Origin: an uncultured Oleiphilus sp.
Lineage (GTDB): Bacteria > Pseudomonadota > Gammaproteobacteria > Pseudomonadales > Oleiphilaceae
DNA: 46,736 nucleotides
Direction of reading: 5' to 3'
NCBI GenBank assembly: GCA_913020495.1
Contig: CAJWBJ010000021.1
Location: 1 to 46,736 of the forward strand
In this document: positions 1-8,700 of the stretch, piece after piece
Position numbering within the stretch: the first letter of the stretch is position 1
Layout: the number at the start of each line of letters is the position of its first letter
The notes under the pieces: model-generated
The model's input: the letters and a program-made list of their open reading frames with translations, nothing else
Database searches by the model: none
Told to the model about the DNA's origin: nothing
Position numbers and translations under genes: made by a program

Positions 1-53
1 TTACGTACTGGTTCGATTCCGACTTTTGGCATTTTGTTACAACTTTTATATTG

Positions 54-67
54 ATTGAACGTTCAAT
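54..67. promoter_or_regulatory. 14-bp perfect palindrome, TetR/BetI-like operator
   Basis: The sequence ATTGAACGTTCAAT is a perfect palindrome set in an AT-rich stretch (TTATATTGATTGAACGTTCA). From memory it resembles the operator of BetI, the choline-responsive TetR regulator of glycine betaine synthesis. It could serve a gene beyond the left edge or the aminotransferase that starts about 160 bases downstream. No regulator gene is visible here, so the assignment is tentative. Confidence 0.4.
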
Positions 68-229
68 TAAAATTATTCTACCTGCCAATCGGGTAATAAG
101 CAATTTGGACCGCGTTGTATTTGTGTAATCCATCGTCAGGCTATACCCTTCAGTAATCCATCTATATACATACTAAATAACCCCTTTAAAGCAACCCACT
201 TTAGATTTACGTAGCGAGGACACAACATT

Positions 230-1552
230 ATGACCAATCCCCCAAATACGACTGGCGAAGCACTGCTTCATGAAGCTCAAAATCATTTGCCACTCGGGGT
301 TGCCGACACCTATCGCTACTGGGGTGAGGAAGACACCGTTTTTGTAAAAAGCATGAAAGGTGGCTCCATCACAGATACCGATGGTAAAAAGTTTGTAGAT
401 TTCCGTCTGGCCTATGGCCCGATCATTCTTGGCTACCGTGATAATCGTGTTGATCAAGCTGTCATCAATTGCATTACCGAACGCGGCACGATTTCTGGGT
501 TTAATACTGACCTAGAGGCAGAAGTAGTCAGCTTGGTGAAAGGCCTCTGTCCAAATATTGAAAAAATGCGCTTCGCCAATTCAGGTACTGAAGCAGTTAT
601 CGGCGCTGTACGTACCGCCCGTGGTTTTACCGGTCGAAACAAAATCATTGTTATTGAAGGTGGCTTCCATGGCCTATATGACGAAATGATGTGGAAGTCG
701 GACGTCGACAACTGGGACAGTAACAAACAAGCAACTCCAGAAATCATCCCTTTTGGCGCAGGTATTCCAGAAAGCACGCGCGAGCATCAGGAGATTATTC
801 CACTTAATGACTTCGACGCATTGGATGAAGTATTCAAACGCATTGGCGATGATATTGCGGCGATTGTAATCGAACCAATTATGGGCAACTGCGGCAGCAT
901 TGCGTCCACTCAGGAGTATATGCAAAAACTTCGGGATATTTGTGATAGCAACGACTCACTTCTGATTATGGACGAAGTTAAAACGGGTTTCCGTGTGGCC
1001 AAAGGTGGCGTTCAAGAACTGTATGGCGTAAAAGCCGATCTCACCACCTACGCCAAGGCCATCGGTAACGGCTACCCGGTAGCCGCCTTTGGTGGTCGTG
1101 CTGATGTGATGGATATAATCAAATTTGGTACAAACGGCGTAACCCATGGAGGAACTTATACGGCTAATTTACTCTCTCTAAGCGCAGCCAAAGCAACCTT
1201 AACGATATTAAGCGAAACAGACGCTTTAGCGACTGTCGATAAAGTCGGCGCGGCAATTCAGGGAGTGCTTTCGCGCGTTTTCACCAAGTTTGGCATAGAG
1301 CATAAGTTTGCCGGCCCAGACTCGATGTTTGGCGTGCACTTTGGCAAAGAAGTCCCTCTAAATTATCGAGACTGGAAAAAGACCAATAGTGACCTATATA
1401 CGGTATTTGCACACAACCTGATTAAAAATGGCGTCATGCTAGAGCCAGATTCACGCGAACCTTGGTTCATTTGTGAAGCACACCAAAGCGTAGATTTAGT
1501 ATGGCTAGAAGAGGTTGCTGAACGCGCCATGCAAGAAGCCTTGAGCGCATAA
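230..1552 (+). CDS. Class III (glutamate-1-semialdehyde aminomutase-like) PLP aminotransferase
   Basis: A cytosolic PLP enzyme of 440 residues, the usual length for class III aminotransferases. The fold markers appear in order: FANSGTEAV (phosphate-binding loop, about residues 114-122), LLIMDEVKTGFR (cofactor Asp, about 245-256) and YAKAIGNG with the Schiff-base lysine at K276. The general sequence is like HemL (glutamate-1-semialdehyde 2,1-aminomutase), but no haem genes are nearby and many proteins of this shape are transaminases or aminomutases for other amino acids, so the substrate is open. The ATG is preceded by GCGAGGA at 214-220. The gene appears monocistronic: the next gene is convergent. 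A BetI-like palindrome lies upstream, which would fit a link to amino-acid or osmolyte metabolism, but that is speculation. Confidence 0.85.
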   Translation: MTNPPNTTGEALLHEAQNHLPLGVADTYRYWGEEDTVFVKSMKGGSITDTDGKKFVDFRLAYGPIILGYRDNRVDQAVINCITERGTISGFNTDLEAEVVSLVKGLCPNIEKMRFANSGTEAVIGAVRTARGFTGRNKIIVIEGGFHGLYDEMMWKSDVDNWDSNKQATPEIIPFGAGIPESTREHQEIIPLNDFDALDEVFKRIGDDIAAIVIEPIMGNCGSIASTQEYMQKLRDICDSNDSLLIMDEVKTGFRVAKGGVQELYGVKADLTTYAKAIGNGYPVAAFGGRADVMDIIKFGTNGVTHGGTYTANLLSLSAAKATLTILSETDALATVDKVGAAIQGVLSRVFTKFGIEHKFAGPDSMFGVHFGKEVPLNYRDWKKTNSDLYTVFAHNLIKNGVMLEPDSREPWFICEAHQSVDLVWLEEVAERAMQEALSA

Positions 1553-1603
1553 AACACGCGGCGGCTTCAGCGAGCAAATAGCATGAAGTAAGGAGTGTAG
1601 TTT

Positions 1604-2251
1604 TCAATCGGGCCTTCCCTTATTGGCTACACTTCTTTTTCGCAGATATAACAAATAAAACACATAGATGAATACGATCACGGTTAGTGCAACAAGATAA
1701 AAGCTTGGAATATGAAGACCTTGTACAAGCAACCTTTCATTCTCAGCAATAGCTGCCCATTTATGTTCACTTGCATCAGCAAACTCATCACTAGCAAAGA
1801 TTTTAGCGATATCTCTGCGGCTTCTATATCTGACAATCACAAGCCTGTCCCAACCACTTGAGTTATCGTCGACCCATTCACTACCAAATATCGGATGTGA
1901 GGAATGAGCTGCCAGTAGTTTAATCATCACTTTACTGAATCGGTCAAACGCATGCCTACCACTTTCACCAGCATACTTATTTGAATATTCAGAGCCCATT
2001 TTATATTGAGGTTTAGCATGGTAGTTGTATAAGTTAACCGTATAAAAAGGCTGCCCATCATCATTCGCCAGAAAACCTCTAAGCTCTTTAAAGTCATGCC
2101 GACCACCGGGTTTTTGCTCTTGGTCAGCTATAGCAGAAAGATAATATTCGACTTCGTCTACAGAAAGCGGTTCGCTCCCGCCATGATACCAAACAACAAG
2201 AGCCAGCAACGGCACGATTAAACTACTCATCAGTAACTGACTTTTCTTCAT
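1604..2251 (-). CDS. Membrane-anchored DUF1330-like protein
   Basis: A protein of 215 residues of unknown function. It has an N-terminal membrane segment (SSLIVPLLALVVWYHG), a soluble middle with a pattern like the DUF1330/dimeric alpha-beta barrel group (GQPFYTVNLYNYHAKPQY, later WDRLVIVRYRSRRD), and a C-terminal membrane segment (FYLVALTVIVFIYVFYLLYL) followed by a basic tail. The reading frame is open up to 2302, but GGAG lies 9 bases before the ATG at 2251 and the earlier start would run into the operator, so I use 2251. It is divergent from the HxlR regulator and is probably its target: two operator copies lie between the two genes. Confidence 0.65.
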   Translation of the reverse strand: MKKSQLLMSSLIVPLLALVVWYHGGSEPLSVDEVEYYLSAIADQEQKPGGRHDFKELRGFLANDDGQPFYTVNLYNYHAKPQYKMGSEYSNKYAGESGRHAFDRFSKVMIKLLAAHSSHPIFGSEWVDDNSSGWDRLVIVRYRSRRDIAKIFASDEFADASEHKWAAIAENERLLVQGLHIPSFYLVALTVIVFIYVFYLLYLRKRSVANKGRPD

Positions 2252-2288
2252 TTTCTTAATCTCCAACAGTACGTACTCACTCAAACAA

Positions 2289-2303
2289 CTTGCATTTTGC
2301 AAG
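2289..2303. promoter_or_regulatory. HxlR operator copy 1 (inverted repeat)
   Basis: CTTGCATTTTGCAAG has 5-bp arms CTTGC/GCAAG around ATTTT. Its exact reverse complement occurs again at 2320-2334, 31 bp away, about three helical turns, so two dimers would bind the same DNA face. It lies between the divergent DUF1330-like gene and the HxlR gene. Confidence 0.7.
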
Positions 2304-2319
2304 TAGACTAATCAAGCAA

Positions 2320-2334
2320 CTTGCAAAATGCAAG
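2320..2334. promoter_or_regulatory. HxlR operator copy 2 (inverted repeat)
   Basis: CTTGCAAAATGCAAG is the reverse complement of the site at 2289-2303. It lies just upstream of the HxlR ATG (2356) and overlaps TTGCAA, a possible -35 element for hxlR, which suggests autoregulation. Confidence 0.7.
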
Positions 2335-2355
2335 CACTATTGTTTAAATAGCGTC

Positions 2356-2769
2356 ATGACTGAGAACTCAAAAAATTTACGATCGAACTGCCCTATTAAC
2401 TTCGCCGTGGAAACATTTGGCGATAAATGGACACTTCTGGTCATACGTGACCTTATGTTTAAAGGAAAACAGCATTACAGTGATTTTTTAGCCTCTGACG
2501 AAAAAATATCAACAAATATCTTGGCGGACAGGCTGCAAAAGTTAGAATTCAAAGGAGTCATTTTTAAATCAGCCGATCCAGAGAATGCTTCCAAATATAT
2601 TTATTCACTCACTGAAAAAGGTCAGGCTTTATTACCAGCGATGATAGAAGTGACGGCTTGGAGCGCGCAATATGATTCACTCACGAATACGCCTACAGAT
2701 TTTTTGAACACTTATAAATCGAATAAAGAACAGCTTATAAAGATGTTTAAGGCTCAATTTGAAAATTAA
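2356..2769 (+). CDS. HxlR-family winged-helix transcriptional regulator
   Basis: A DNA-binding regulator of 137 residues. HxlR hallmarks are visible: a cysteine near the start (RSNCPINFAVETFGDKWTLL), the helix-turn-helix with ISTNILADRLQKLE, and the wing ending YSLTEKGQALLPAM. HxlR proteins usually sense aldehydes, quinones or redox stress, often through the N-terminal Cys. The frame is open from 2290, but the family normally starts close to this Cys, and the longer start would place the operators inside the coding region, so I choose the ATG at 2356. It probably controls itself and the divergent membrane protein through the paired repeats at 2289-2334. The inducing signal cannot be read from the sequence. 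Confidence 0.85.
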   Translation: MTENSKNLRSNCPINFAVETFGDKWTLLVIRDLMFKGKQHYSDFLASDEKISTNILADRLQKLEFKGVIFKSADPENASKYIYSLTEKGQALLPAMIEVTAWSAQYDSLTNTPTDFLNTYKSNKEQLIKMFKAQFEN

Positions 2770-3002
2770 TGAAGCCCTGATTTCACTAACCACCGCTTTT
2801 TATGTTGGTGGTCCCCCTACAGCCATCAGGCATATGTGACGCTTTAGGGCCAGCATCACTTAAATAACCCTATGAGCAAAAGTAGCCCTGCGCGGGACAA
2901 CTGAGTGGCTGCCGGAAAATCAAAATATAACGGCCAAACTAGGGGCAATCAATAAACTGAGGATAATCATACTCAAGCAATAGACAAACTTTTGACTCTT
3001 AC

Positions 3003-3031
3003 TTGAAAATTAAGTTAACACCCGTTAACAT
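3003..3031 (+). promoter_or_regulatory. Promoter with TetR operator 1 (GTTAACACCCGTTAAC)
   Basis: The operator GTTAACACCCGTTAAC is at 3014-3029. A plausible promoter is TTGAAA (3003-3008), a 17-bp spacer and TAACAT (3026-3031), which puts the operator in the spacer and over the -10 element. The same 16 bp recur exactly at 4166-4181, on the other side of the TetR gene. This is the expected picture for repression by that TetR protein. Confidence 0.65.
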
Positions 3032-3059
3032 AATTAAAACATTCAAATAGAGTCATATT

Positions 3060-3524
3060 ATGAAAGATACATTATCTTCTGTTTTTACATTTCAAAGTCG
3101 CTTAGTCATGGTCGGTTGGTTAGCCCTTGTCTGCCTTCCTTTTTGGGAATATATGCCGGCAACCGTCATGGCAATTGTGCTGGTCATCAGCGCCACTTAT
3201 GCTTACTTTATTCTATTTGGCCGACGCTTCGATGATAAGGGTGCCAGACAACCAAACTTCAAAGACTTTTCCTCTCTTTCTGGTGTGGTAAAGATGTTCG
3301 CTAATCGACGCGCAGCCTTAGCTGGCTGGTTACATTACTTAGCATTTGATTTGCTCATTGGCTTATTCATTGTTTTAGATTCACAACAGCACGACATATC
3401 ACACCTCATGGTACTGCCAATTTTATTTTTTGCTTTAATGATTGGTCCGGCAGGTTTAGTCGCTTATTTCATTTTCAGAGCACTCTATACGGGTAATTTT
3501 ATTGACCTTTCATGGGCTGTATAG
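3060..3524 (+). CDS. ABA4-like (DUF4281-type) integral membrane protein
   Basis: A protein of 154 residues with about four membrane segments. The stretch AGWLHYLAFDLLIGLFIV followed by ILFFALMIGPAGLVAYFIF matches the pattern I associate with the ABA4-like family, named after a plant protein needed for neoxanthin formation; the bacterial members are mostly uncharacterised. It is the first gene of the TetR unit: its promoter carries operator 1, and the TetR gene follows immediately, possibly translationally coupled. No carotenoid genes are adjacent, so a carotenoid role should not be assumed. Confidence 0.6.
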   Translation: MKDTLSSVFTFQSRLVMVGWLALVCLPFWEYMPATVMAIVLVISATYAYFILFGRRFDDKGARQPNFKDFSSLSGVVKMFANRRAALAGWLHYLAFDLLIGLFIVLDSQQHDISHLMVLPILFFALMIGPAGLVAYFIFRALYTGNFIDLSWAV

Positions 3525-3525
3525 C

Positions 3526-4116
3526 GTGAGTCAAAAAATAAACCCGACTAAAGACAGAATCCTGGAATGCGCCTTAGACTTGTTTTTAAGTGATGGTTAC
3601 AAAGGGCTATCGATGCGCAAAATTGCGCTTTGTGCAGAGATTAGCCCTACTGCGATTTATCGCCATTACAACGATAAAGAAGCGCTTTTTCATGTCATCC
3701 TCAAAAAGGGTTTTACCATGCTGATGAACTATCTCAAACCAGCGCTTAAAGGTGAAACAGCTTTGGAGCGATTCAAACTTTCAGTGCAGTATTATTTAGA
3801 TTTCATGATTGAACAACCCAAGTATTGTGAGCTTATTTTTATTAAGAACGAAAGCCGTGATGAGCTGGCTAGTCACGAAGAATTACGTGCTTACTCAAAG
3901 ACCACTTTTGATTTCGATACTCAACGCATTCAAGAATGTATGGATTCGGGGGACTTGAAGCAAGACAGCGCCAGTGAAGTTTCGCTTTTATTATTATCGA
4001 CTTATGTTGGCTTCTTTTCTCTCTATGTCAGTGGATTACTACCAAGAAGTGAAGCTCAGCTGAAAGAGCTTTACTGGAAATCAATGAATAGAATCTTTGA
4101 AGGCTTAAATACCTAG
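3526..4116 (+). CDS. TetR-family transcriptional repressor
   Basis: A regulator of about 196 residues with a clear N-terminal TetR helix-turn-helix (DRILECALDLFLSDGYKGLS, then AEISPTAIYRHYNDKEALF) and a divergent ligand-binding C-terminal half. The frame is open back to a TTG at 3502 inside the preceding gene; I prefer the GTG at 3526, one base after the upstream stop, because TetR proteins usually begin shortly before this helix. Identical 16-bp palindromes sit upstream of its operon and of the tautomerase-hydrolase pair, so it very likely represses both. The ligand is unknown; the target enzymes suggest a small lipophilic or aromatic compound. Confidence 0.85.
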   Translation: MSQKINPTKDRILECALDLFLSDGYKGLSMRKIALCAEISPTAIYRHYNDKEALFHVILKKGFTMLMNYLKPALKGETALERFKLSVQYYLDFMIEQPKYCELIFIKNESRDELASHEELRAYSKTTFDFDTQRIQECMDSGDLKQDSASEVSLLLLSTYVGFFSLYVSGLLPRSEAQLKELYWKSMNRIFEGLNT

Positions 4117-4132
4117 CATTTGCTTAATACAC

Positions 4133-4154
4133 AAAACGCCTTTGGGCGTTTTTA
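4133..4154 (+). terminator. Rho-independent terminator after TetR gene
   Basis: The stem AAAACGCC/GGCGTTTT has a TTTG loop and runs into a T-rich tail. It separates the TetR operon from the next promoter. Confidence 0.85.
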
Positions 4155-4165
4155 TTTACACGTCA

Positions 4166-4181
4166 GTTAACACCCGTTAAC
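4166..4181. promoter_or_regulatory. TetR operator 2 (GTTAACACCCGTTAAC)
   Basis: This is identical to the operator at 3014-3029 and is extended here by one more matching pair (A...T, 4165-4182). It lies 30 bases upstream of the tautomerase ATG and directly after the terminator, so it should control the tautomerase-hydrolase transcript. Confidence 0.7.
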
Positions 4182-4210
4182 TGGCTTTTCATAAGATAGG
4201 GGACTATTAC

Positions 4211-4450
4211 ATGCCACTTATTCAGTTCGACACTGTCGAAGGCGCTTTAGATAAAGAAACAAAGAAAGCATTAGCCGATGCTTTAACGGCATGTGTTGTT
4301 GATGTAATTGGTGAAAAAATGAAAGACCACACTTGGGTCATCATCAATGAGACACCAGAAGGGAACTTCTTTGTTGGCGGGCACAAACTAAGCCCTAAAA
4401 TCTATCATACAATTATGCAGGAAAGGCAGTTATTGGAGAATCAGTCATGA
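4211..4450 (+). CDS. 4-oxalocrotonate tautomerase-family enzyme
   Basis: A small enzyme of 79 residues. After removal of the initiator Met it begins with Pro (MPLIQFDT), the catalytic base of the tautomerase superfamily. The pattern ALADALTACVVDVIGEKMKDHTWVIINE fits the single beta-alpha-beta subunit that assembles into oligomers. Such enzymes tautomerise 2-hydroxymuconate-type enols, but relatives have dehalogenase or hydratase activity. GGGG at 4199-4202 serves as the ribosome binding site. The stop overlaps the start of the hydrolase by four bases (ATGA), so the two are co-translated and probably act on the same compound. Confidence 0.75.
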   Translation: MPLIQFDTVEGALDKETKKALADALTACVVDVIGEKMKDHTWVIINETPEGNFFVGGHKLSPKIYHTIMQERQLLENQS

Positions 4451-5361
4451 GACCAGAAGCCAGCACCGTTACCCATCAAGAAAACTCAGCTTTATTAGCC
4501 GATGAAATATCGTCAAACCGTCTTTATTTGGACGATCAGGGTTTCAATATCCACTACCTACAAACAGGCAACCATGCTGATAATAAGGAGGTGATTTTAT
4601 TAATACATGGCTGGCCAACCTCATCATTTTTATATCGTCATATGATGATGCCACTCACACAGTTTCATAATGTCATTGCAATAGATTTACCTGGCTTTGG
4701 ACAATCAGATAAAGACCCTAATGCACGTTATAGCTTTAAGTATCATTCTGACATAATCGATAGTTTACTGTGCAAACTGAATATTGAACGGGTACATTTG
4801 GTTGTTCATGACTTAGGTGGCCCGATTGGCTTATGGTGGGCAAAACAACACAGTGAGAAAGTCGCGTCATATGTTTTATTAGACACCATTGTTTATGATG
4901 ATTTTTCTTGGGCAGTTAAGCTATTTGTTTCGATGACATTAATTCCTGGTATCAAAAATTGGTTTAGCCGAAACGGTGGTATCAAATTTTCAATGAAGCT
5001 AGGTGTAAAAAACAAACACCGTATAAATGAGTCAGTCATTAAAGCCTACCAAGCACCGTTTAAGTCTAAGGAAGACCGACAATCCTTATTAAGAACTGCC
5101 CATAAACTTCATCTTAATGGCTTTAAAGATGTCGCTAAACATATGGAAAGCATAGACAAACCTCTTTGTATGATTTACGCAGAAAATGATGTCATTCTAC
5201 CGGAAATAGAAGAGACCTTTTCCCGCCTTAAGAAGGTTCACCCCTCTGCTGATTTACATGCCATTTCAGAGTGCGGACACTTTTTACAAGAAGACCGGCC
5301 TGAAGAAGTTTTAAAACCAATGCTGGTATTTTATCAAGACCTGATCGACGCAAAAAAGTGA
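4447..5361 (+). CDS. Alpha/beta hydrolase with aspartate nucleophile (epoxide hydrolase/dehalogenase-like)
   Basis: An alpha/beta-fold hydrolase of 304 residues. HGWP at 54-57 forms the oxyanion region and VHDLGG supplies an Asp nucleophile at D122 instead of Ser, the arrangement seen in epoxide hydrolases and haloalkane dehalogenases. D248 (AENDVI) and H278 (CGHFLQED) complete the triad. The residue after the nucleophile is Leu, whereas classical haloalkane dehalogenases and epoxide hydrolases have Trp there, so neither activity can be assigned firmly. No signal peptide is seen. It is coupled to the tautomerase by an ATGA overlap and is under the same TetR operator. Confidence 0.8.
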   Translation: MRPEASTVTHQENSALLADEISSNRLYLDDQGFNIHYLQTGNHADNKEVILLIHGWPTSSFLYRHMMMPLTQFHNVIAIDLPGFGQSDKDPNARYSFKYHSDIIDSLLCKLNIERVHLVVHDLGGPIGLWWAKQHSEKVASYVLLDTIVYDDFSWAVKLFVSMTLIPGIKNWFSRNGGIKFSMKLGVKNKHRINESVIKAYQAPFKSKEDRQSLLRTAHKLHLNGFKDVAKHMESIDKPLCMIYAENDVILPEIEETFSRLKKVHPSADLHAISECGHFLQEDRPEEVLKPMLVFYQDLIDAKK

Positions 5362-5709
5362 ATCAATTAACCTGATAAGCTTGCTCAGGGTTGATGCCAA
5401 CCCTGGATGACAAAATAACCAATGAGCTTAAGGCAATTGATTATGGCATCAAAGCAACCCCGGTTTATTACCTCGGCATCGATGTGACTATCGCCCCCCT
5501 AAACCAATTAATAGTGACGATGGTTTATCTGGGGGCTCAGTCTCTCTACAAAAACTGCAACCGACTCTTCGTCTCAAATAGCCGCCTCCAACTCGAAGAG
5601 TTCTTTTACCTCAGTCAGGTATTTCTCGACTCGTTAACTAGAATTATCCCCAAACACAAACTACATTTTAGAGAGTATTTTATGTGTTGATCGCAGATCG
5701 GGATTTATT
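5362..5709. other. Intergenic region with an imperfect inverted repeat; no convincing gene
   Basis: A 348-base gap before the large kinase gene. A 99-codon frame (5391-5690) exists but lacks a ribosome binding site and any recognisable family. An imperfect inverted repeat spans 5494-5535: CCCCCC and AAACC pair with GGTTT and GGGGG around an AT-rich loop. There is no T-run, so it is not a standard terminator. It may be a leader structure or a regulator site for the downstream kinase. Confidence 0.4.
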
Positions 5710-8700
5710 ATGCCTGAAGAAATTGTCCCCCCGCTTCTAAACAGGAATGTAGCCCGCATCAGTATCCCTGCCCTAGGGGCACTCCTGACATCAGTCATCG
5801 TCGTCGTCTGGTTTATCCTGCATAATATCGAACTGGAAACCCGTAATCAGGCAGTCAAATCTCTAGAGACGATGGTGAGTTTTACCAATAGCAGCATTCG
5901 TGAAATTTGGGCTGAAGGTCATTTACTGGATGCAAAGATATGGGCCAATGATCCTCGACTAGTCCAAGCCGTCAAGAAACAACTTAAAAACCCCAAACAA
6001 GGCACCCCCTTATCTAATAGCAAAGCTTTAATTGAGATCAGGGAATATTTCCGCGAAAAATTAAAACAACACGATGCTATCGGCATATTTATTATCGCTC
6101 CGAACTTTCAAAATATTGCCTCCATGCGGGATGCTAATGTGGGATTGACTAACCCCCTAGTCAAACATCAACAGTCGCTATTAAGAGATGTATTCGATGG
6201 CCAAGATAAAATTAGCCACCCTATACTTTCGGATGTTCCCTTAAGAAATAAGTTGGGGAAGCTGGTAAACCACTACCCCACCATGTTTGCCTTATCCCCA
6301 ATCAAAGATAGTTATGGAAATATCATTGCAGCTTTGTCGATTCGTATTAAACCACTACAAAATTTTTCCCGCCTCGCTAAGCTTGGCCGCCTTGGCTATA
6401 GCGGTGAAACATACTTGTTCTCAAGCAAAGGAAAAATGCTAACAGAGAGTCGTTTTGAACCACAACTAATTGATATCGGGCTGCTCAAGCCTAGTCAATC
6501 GAGCATGCTAACAATCGATATCCGTAATCCCGGCATCAATTTAATGCAAGGCCTCATCAGTAAACAATCAAGAGAATTACAGCCTTTAACATTCATGGTT
6601 CAGCAAGCGCTGATTAAAGGCACGGGCAAATCCACCCTTGCTTATAATGACTACCGGGGTGTGCCGGTACTAGGTGCTTGGTTATGGGATAAAGAACTGA
6701 ACATGGGCTTTGCATCCGAAATTGATGAAGATGAAGTACTACTTCCCTACACTCGCAGCCGGAATGTCATATTATCCTTATTGTTTGGTAGTCTTGCATT
6801 AGCACTCACGCTCATCGTAATAATCCAGCACGTCAGCCGTAAGTCAGCCTTAAAACTTCAGCAAAGTGAGCTTTTCCTTAGAGCCGTCATGGACAACGCG
6901 GCTGACGCCATTATCACTATTACCGAGCATGGAATTGTAACGACTTTTAATGATTCAGCCATCAAGTTATTTGGCTATAAGGCCGAAGAAGTGATTGGCA
7001 ATAATGTCTCCATGTTAATGCCTGAACCCGATCGATCACAACATGACCATTACTTAAAGCACTATATGCAAGGCGGACCGGGAAAGGTCATTGGCGTTGG
7101 GCGTGATATTGATGGTGTATGCAAGGACGGCAGCATTGTTCCCTTCCATTTATCTGTTGGCGAGACAAAACACCTAAATCAAAAGATATTCATTGGGGTA
7201 TTACACGACCAAACTGAATTTAAAAGAATGCTGAATAGACTTCAGGAGAAGGAGGACTGGTACCGAAGTACCTTTGACAATGCCTCAGTAGGCATCGCGA
7301 AAATAGCACCAGACGGTCAATTTATCGAAATAAATAATCGCTTATGCGAAATTTATCAATATTCAAAGGAACAATTTTTAAATCAGCATTTCAATAATTT
7401 GATACCACCCAATGATGAGAATAACCTCATCACATCGTTTAATTTACTCTTGTCAGGTGATGATTTCTTTAATTTCAATGATGTCCCTAACCTTAGAAAA
7501 GATGGCTCGACCGCAAGCGTGAACGTAACAATCAGTGTTCATCGGCAAGAGCATAGTCAGACAAAGTATGTTTCATTCATGGTCGAAGATATCTCAGCTC
7601 AAAAGCAGGCTTTGGCTGACTTACAACTTCGGCAAAAAGCATTGAAAAGATCCCAGAAAAAAGCCATGGATCTGATGATGGAGACTAACAATGAAAAACT
7701 CCGTGCCGAACATGCACTTCAGGAATTAGCCGAATCAGAACAAGAGCGGACCAAACTAGCTTTAGCTGTGGAGCAAAGCCCGGCATCAGTAGTGATCACC
7801 GATACTCAGGGCATAATCGAGTATGTGAACCCGATCTTTCTGAAAAAAACAGGGTATTCTCTGGACGAGATCATTGGTAAAAATAACCAAATACTCAGTT
7901 CAGGGCACACCCCCGCAAAAGATTATCGAGCGCTTTGGAAAGCCATTACCAAGGGCAATAAATGGACGGGTGAATTCCATAACCGAAAGAAAAACGGAAA
8001 CTTATTCTGGGAATCAACATCCATCGGCCCACTCAGGAATAGTCAGGGTGAAATCACCCATTACATTGCCGTAAAAGAGGACATTACCGAACGGAAGAAA
8101 ACCGAACTTGAACGAGCTAAGGAGCGGACCCGCTTGAAAATTGCCCGCGAAGAGGCCGATGCAGCGAACAAGGCCAAATCCGAATTTCTGGCTACCATGA
8201 GCCATGAAATACGCACGCCAATGAATTCAATTATCGGCATGTCTCACTTGGCACTGCAAACAGAACTAAACAAACAACAGCGCAATTATCTGGAGAAAGT
8301 CAGTATTTCTTCAGAAAACTTATTAACCATTATTAACGACATACTCGATTTCTCGAAAATTGAAGCGGGTCAATTAAGTCTGGAGTCAATTGAGTTTGAG
8401 TTTCATGAAGTGCTCAATAATCTTGCCAACCTCACCTCCTTGAAAGCAGATGAAAAAGAATTGGAATATATTTTCTCAGTAGCCCCAACTATGCCAGAAA
8501 TTCTAATAGGCGACCCATTACGTTTGGGACAAGTTCTTTTAAACCTAGTCAGTAATGCCATTAAATTCACTGGCAAAGGTGAAGTAGTGGTGAGCTCAGA
8601 GGTGTTGAGCTTAAACGACACCCAAGTCAAAGCTCAGTTTTCAGTCAGAGACACTGGTATAGGAATTTCACCAGAAAGCCAAAACAAACTCTTCAAGGCA

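Noticed and set aside
230..1552. Assignment as hemL
   Set aside because: The family is right but the haem-specific role is not supported by neighbours and many class III enzymes look alike at this level.
2789..2812. ACCACC/GGTGGT hairpin after the HxlR gene as terminator
   Set aside because: The stem is only six pairs with a long loop and is followed by CCCCC, not T; support is too weak.
5391..5690. 99-codon open frame between the hydrolase and the large kinase
   Set aside because: No ribosome binding site, no family resemblance, contains the inverted repeat; more likely a chance frame in an intergenic leader.
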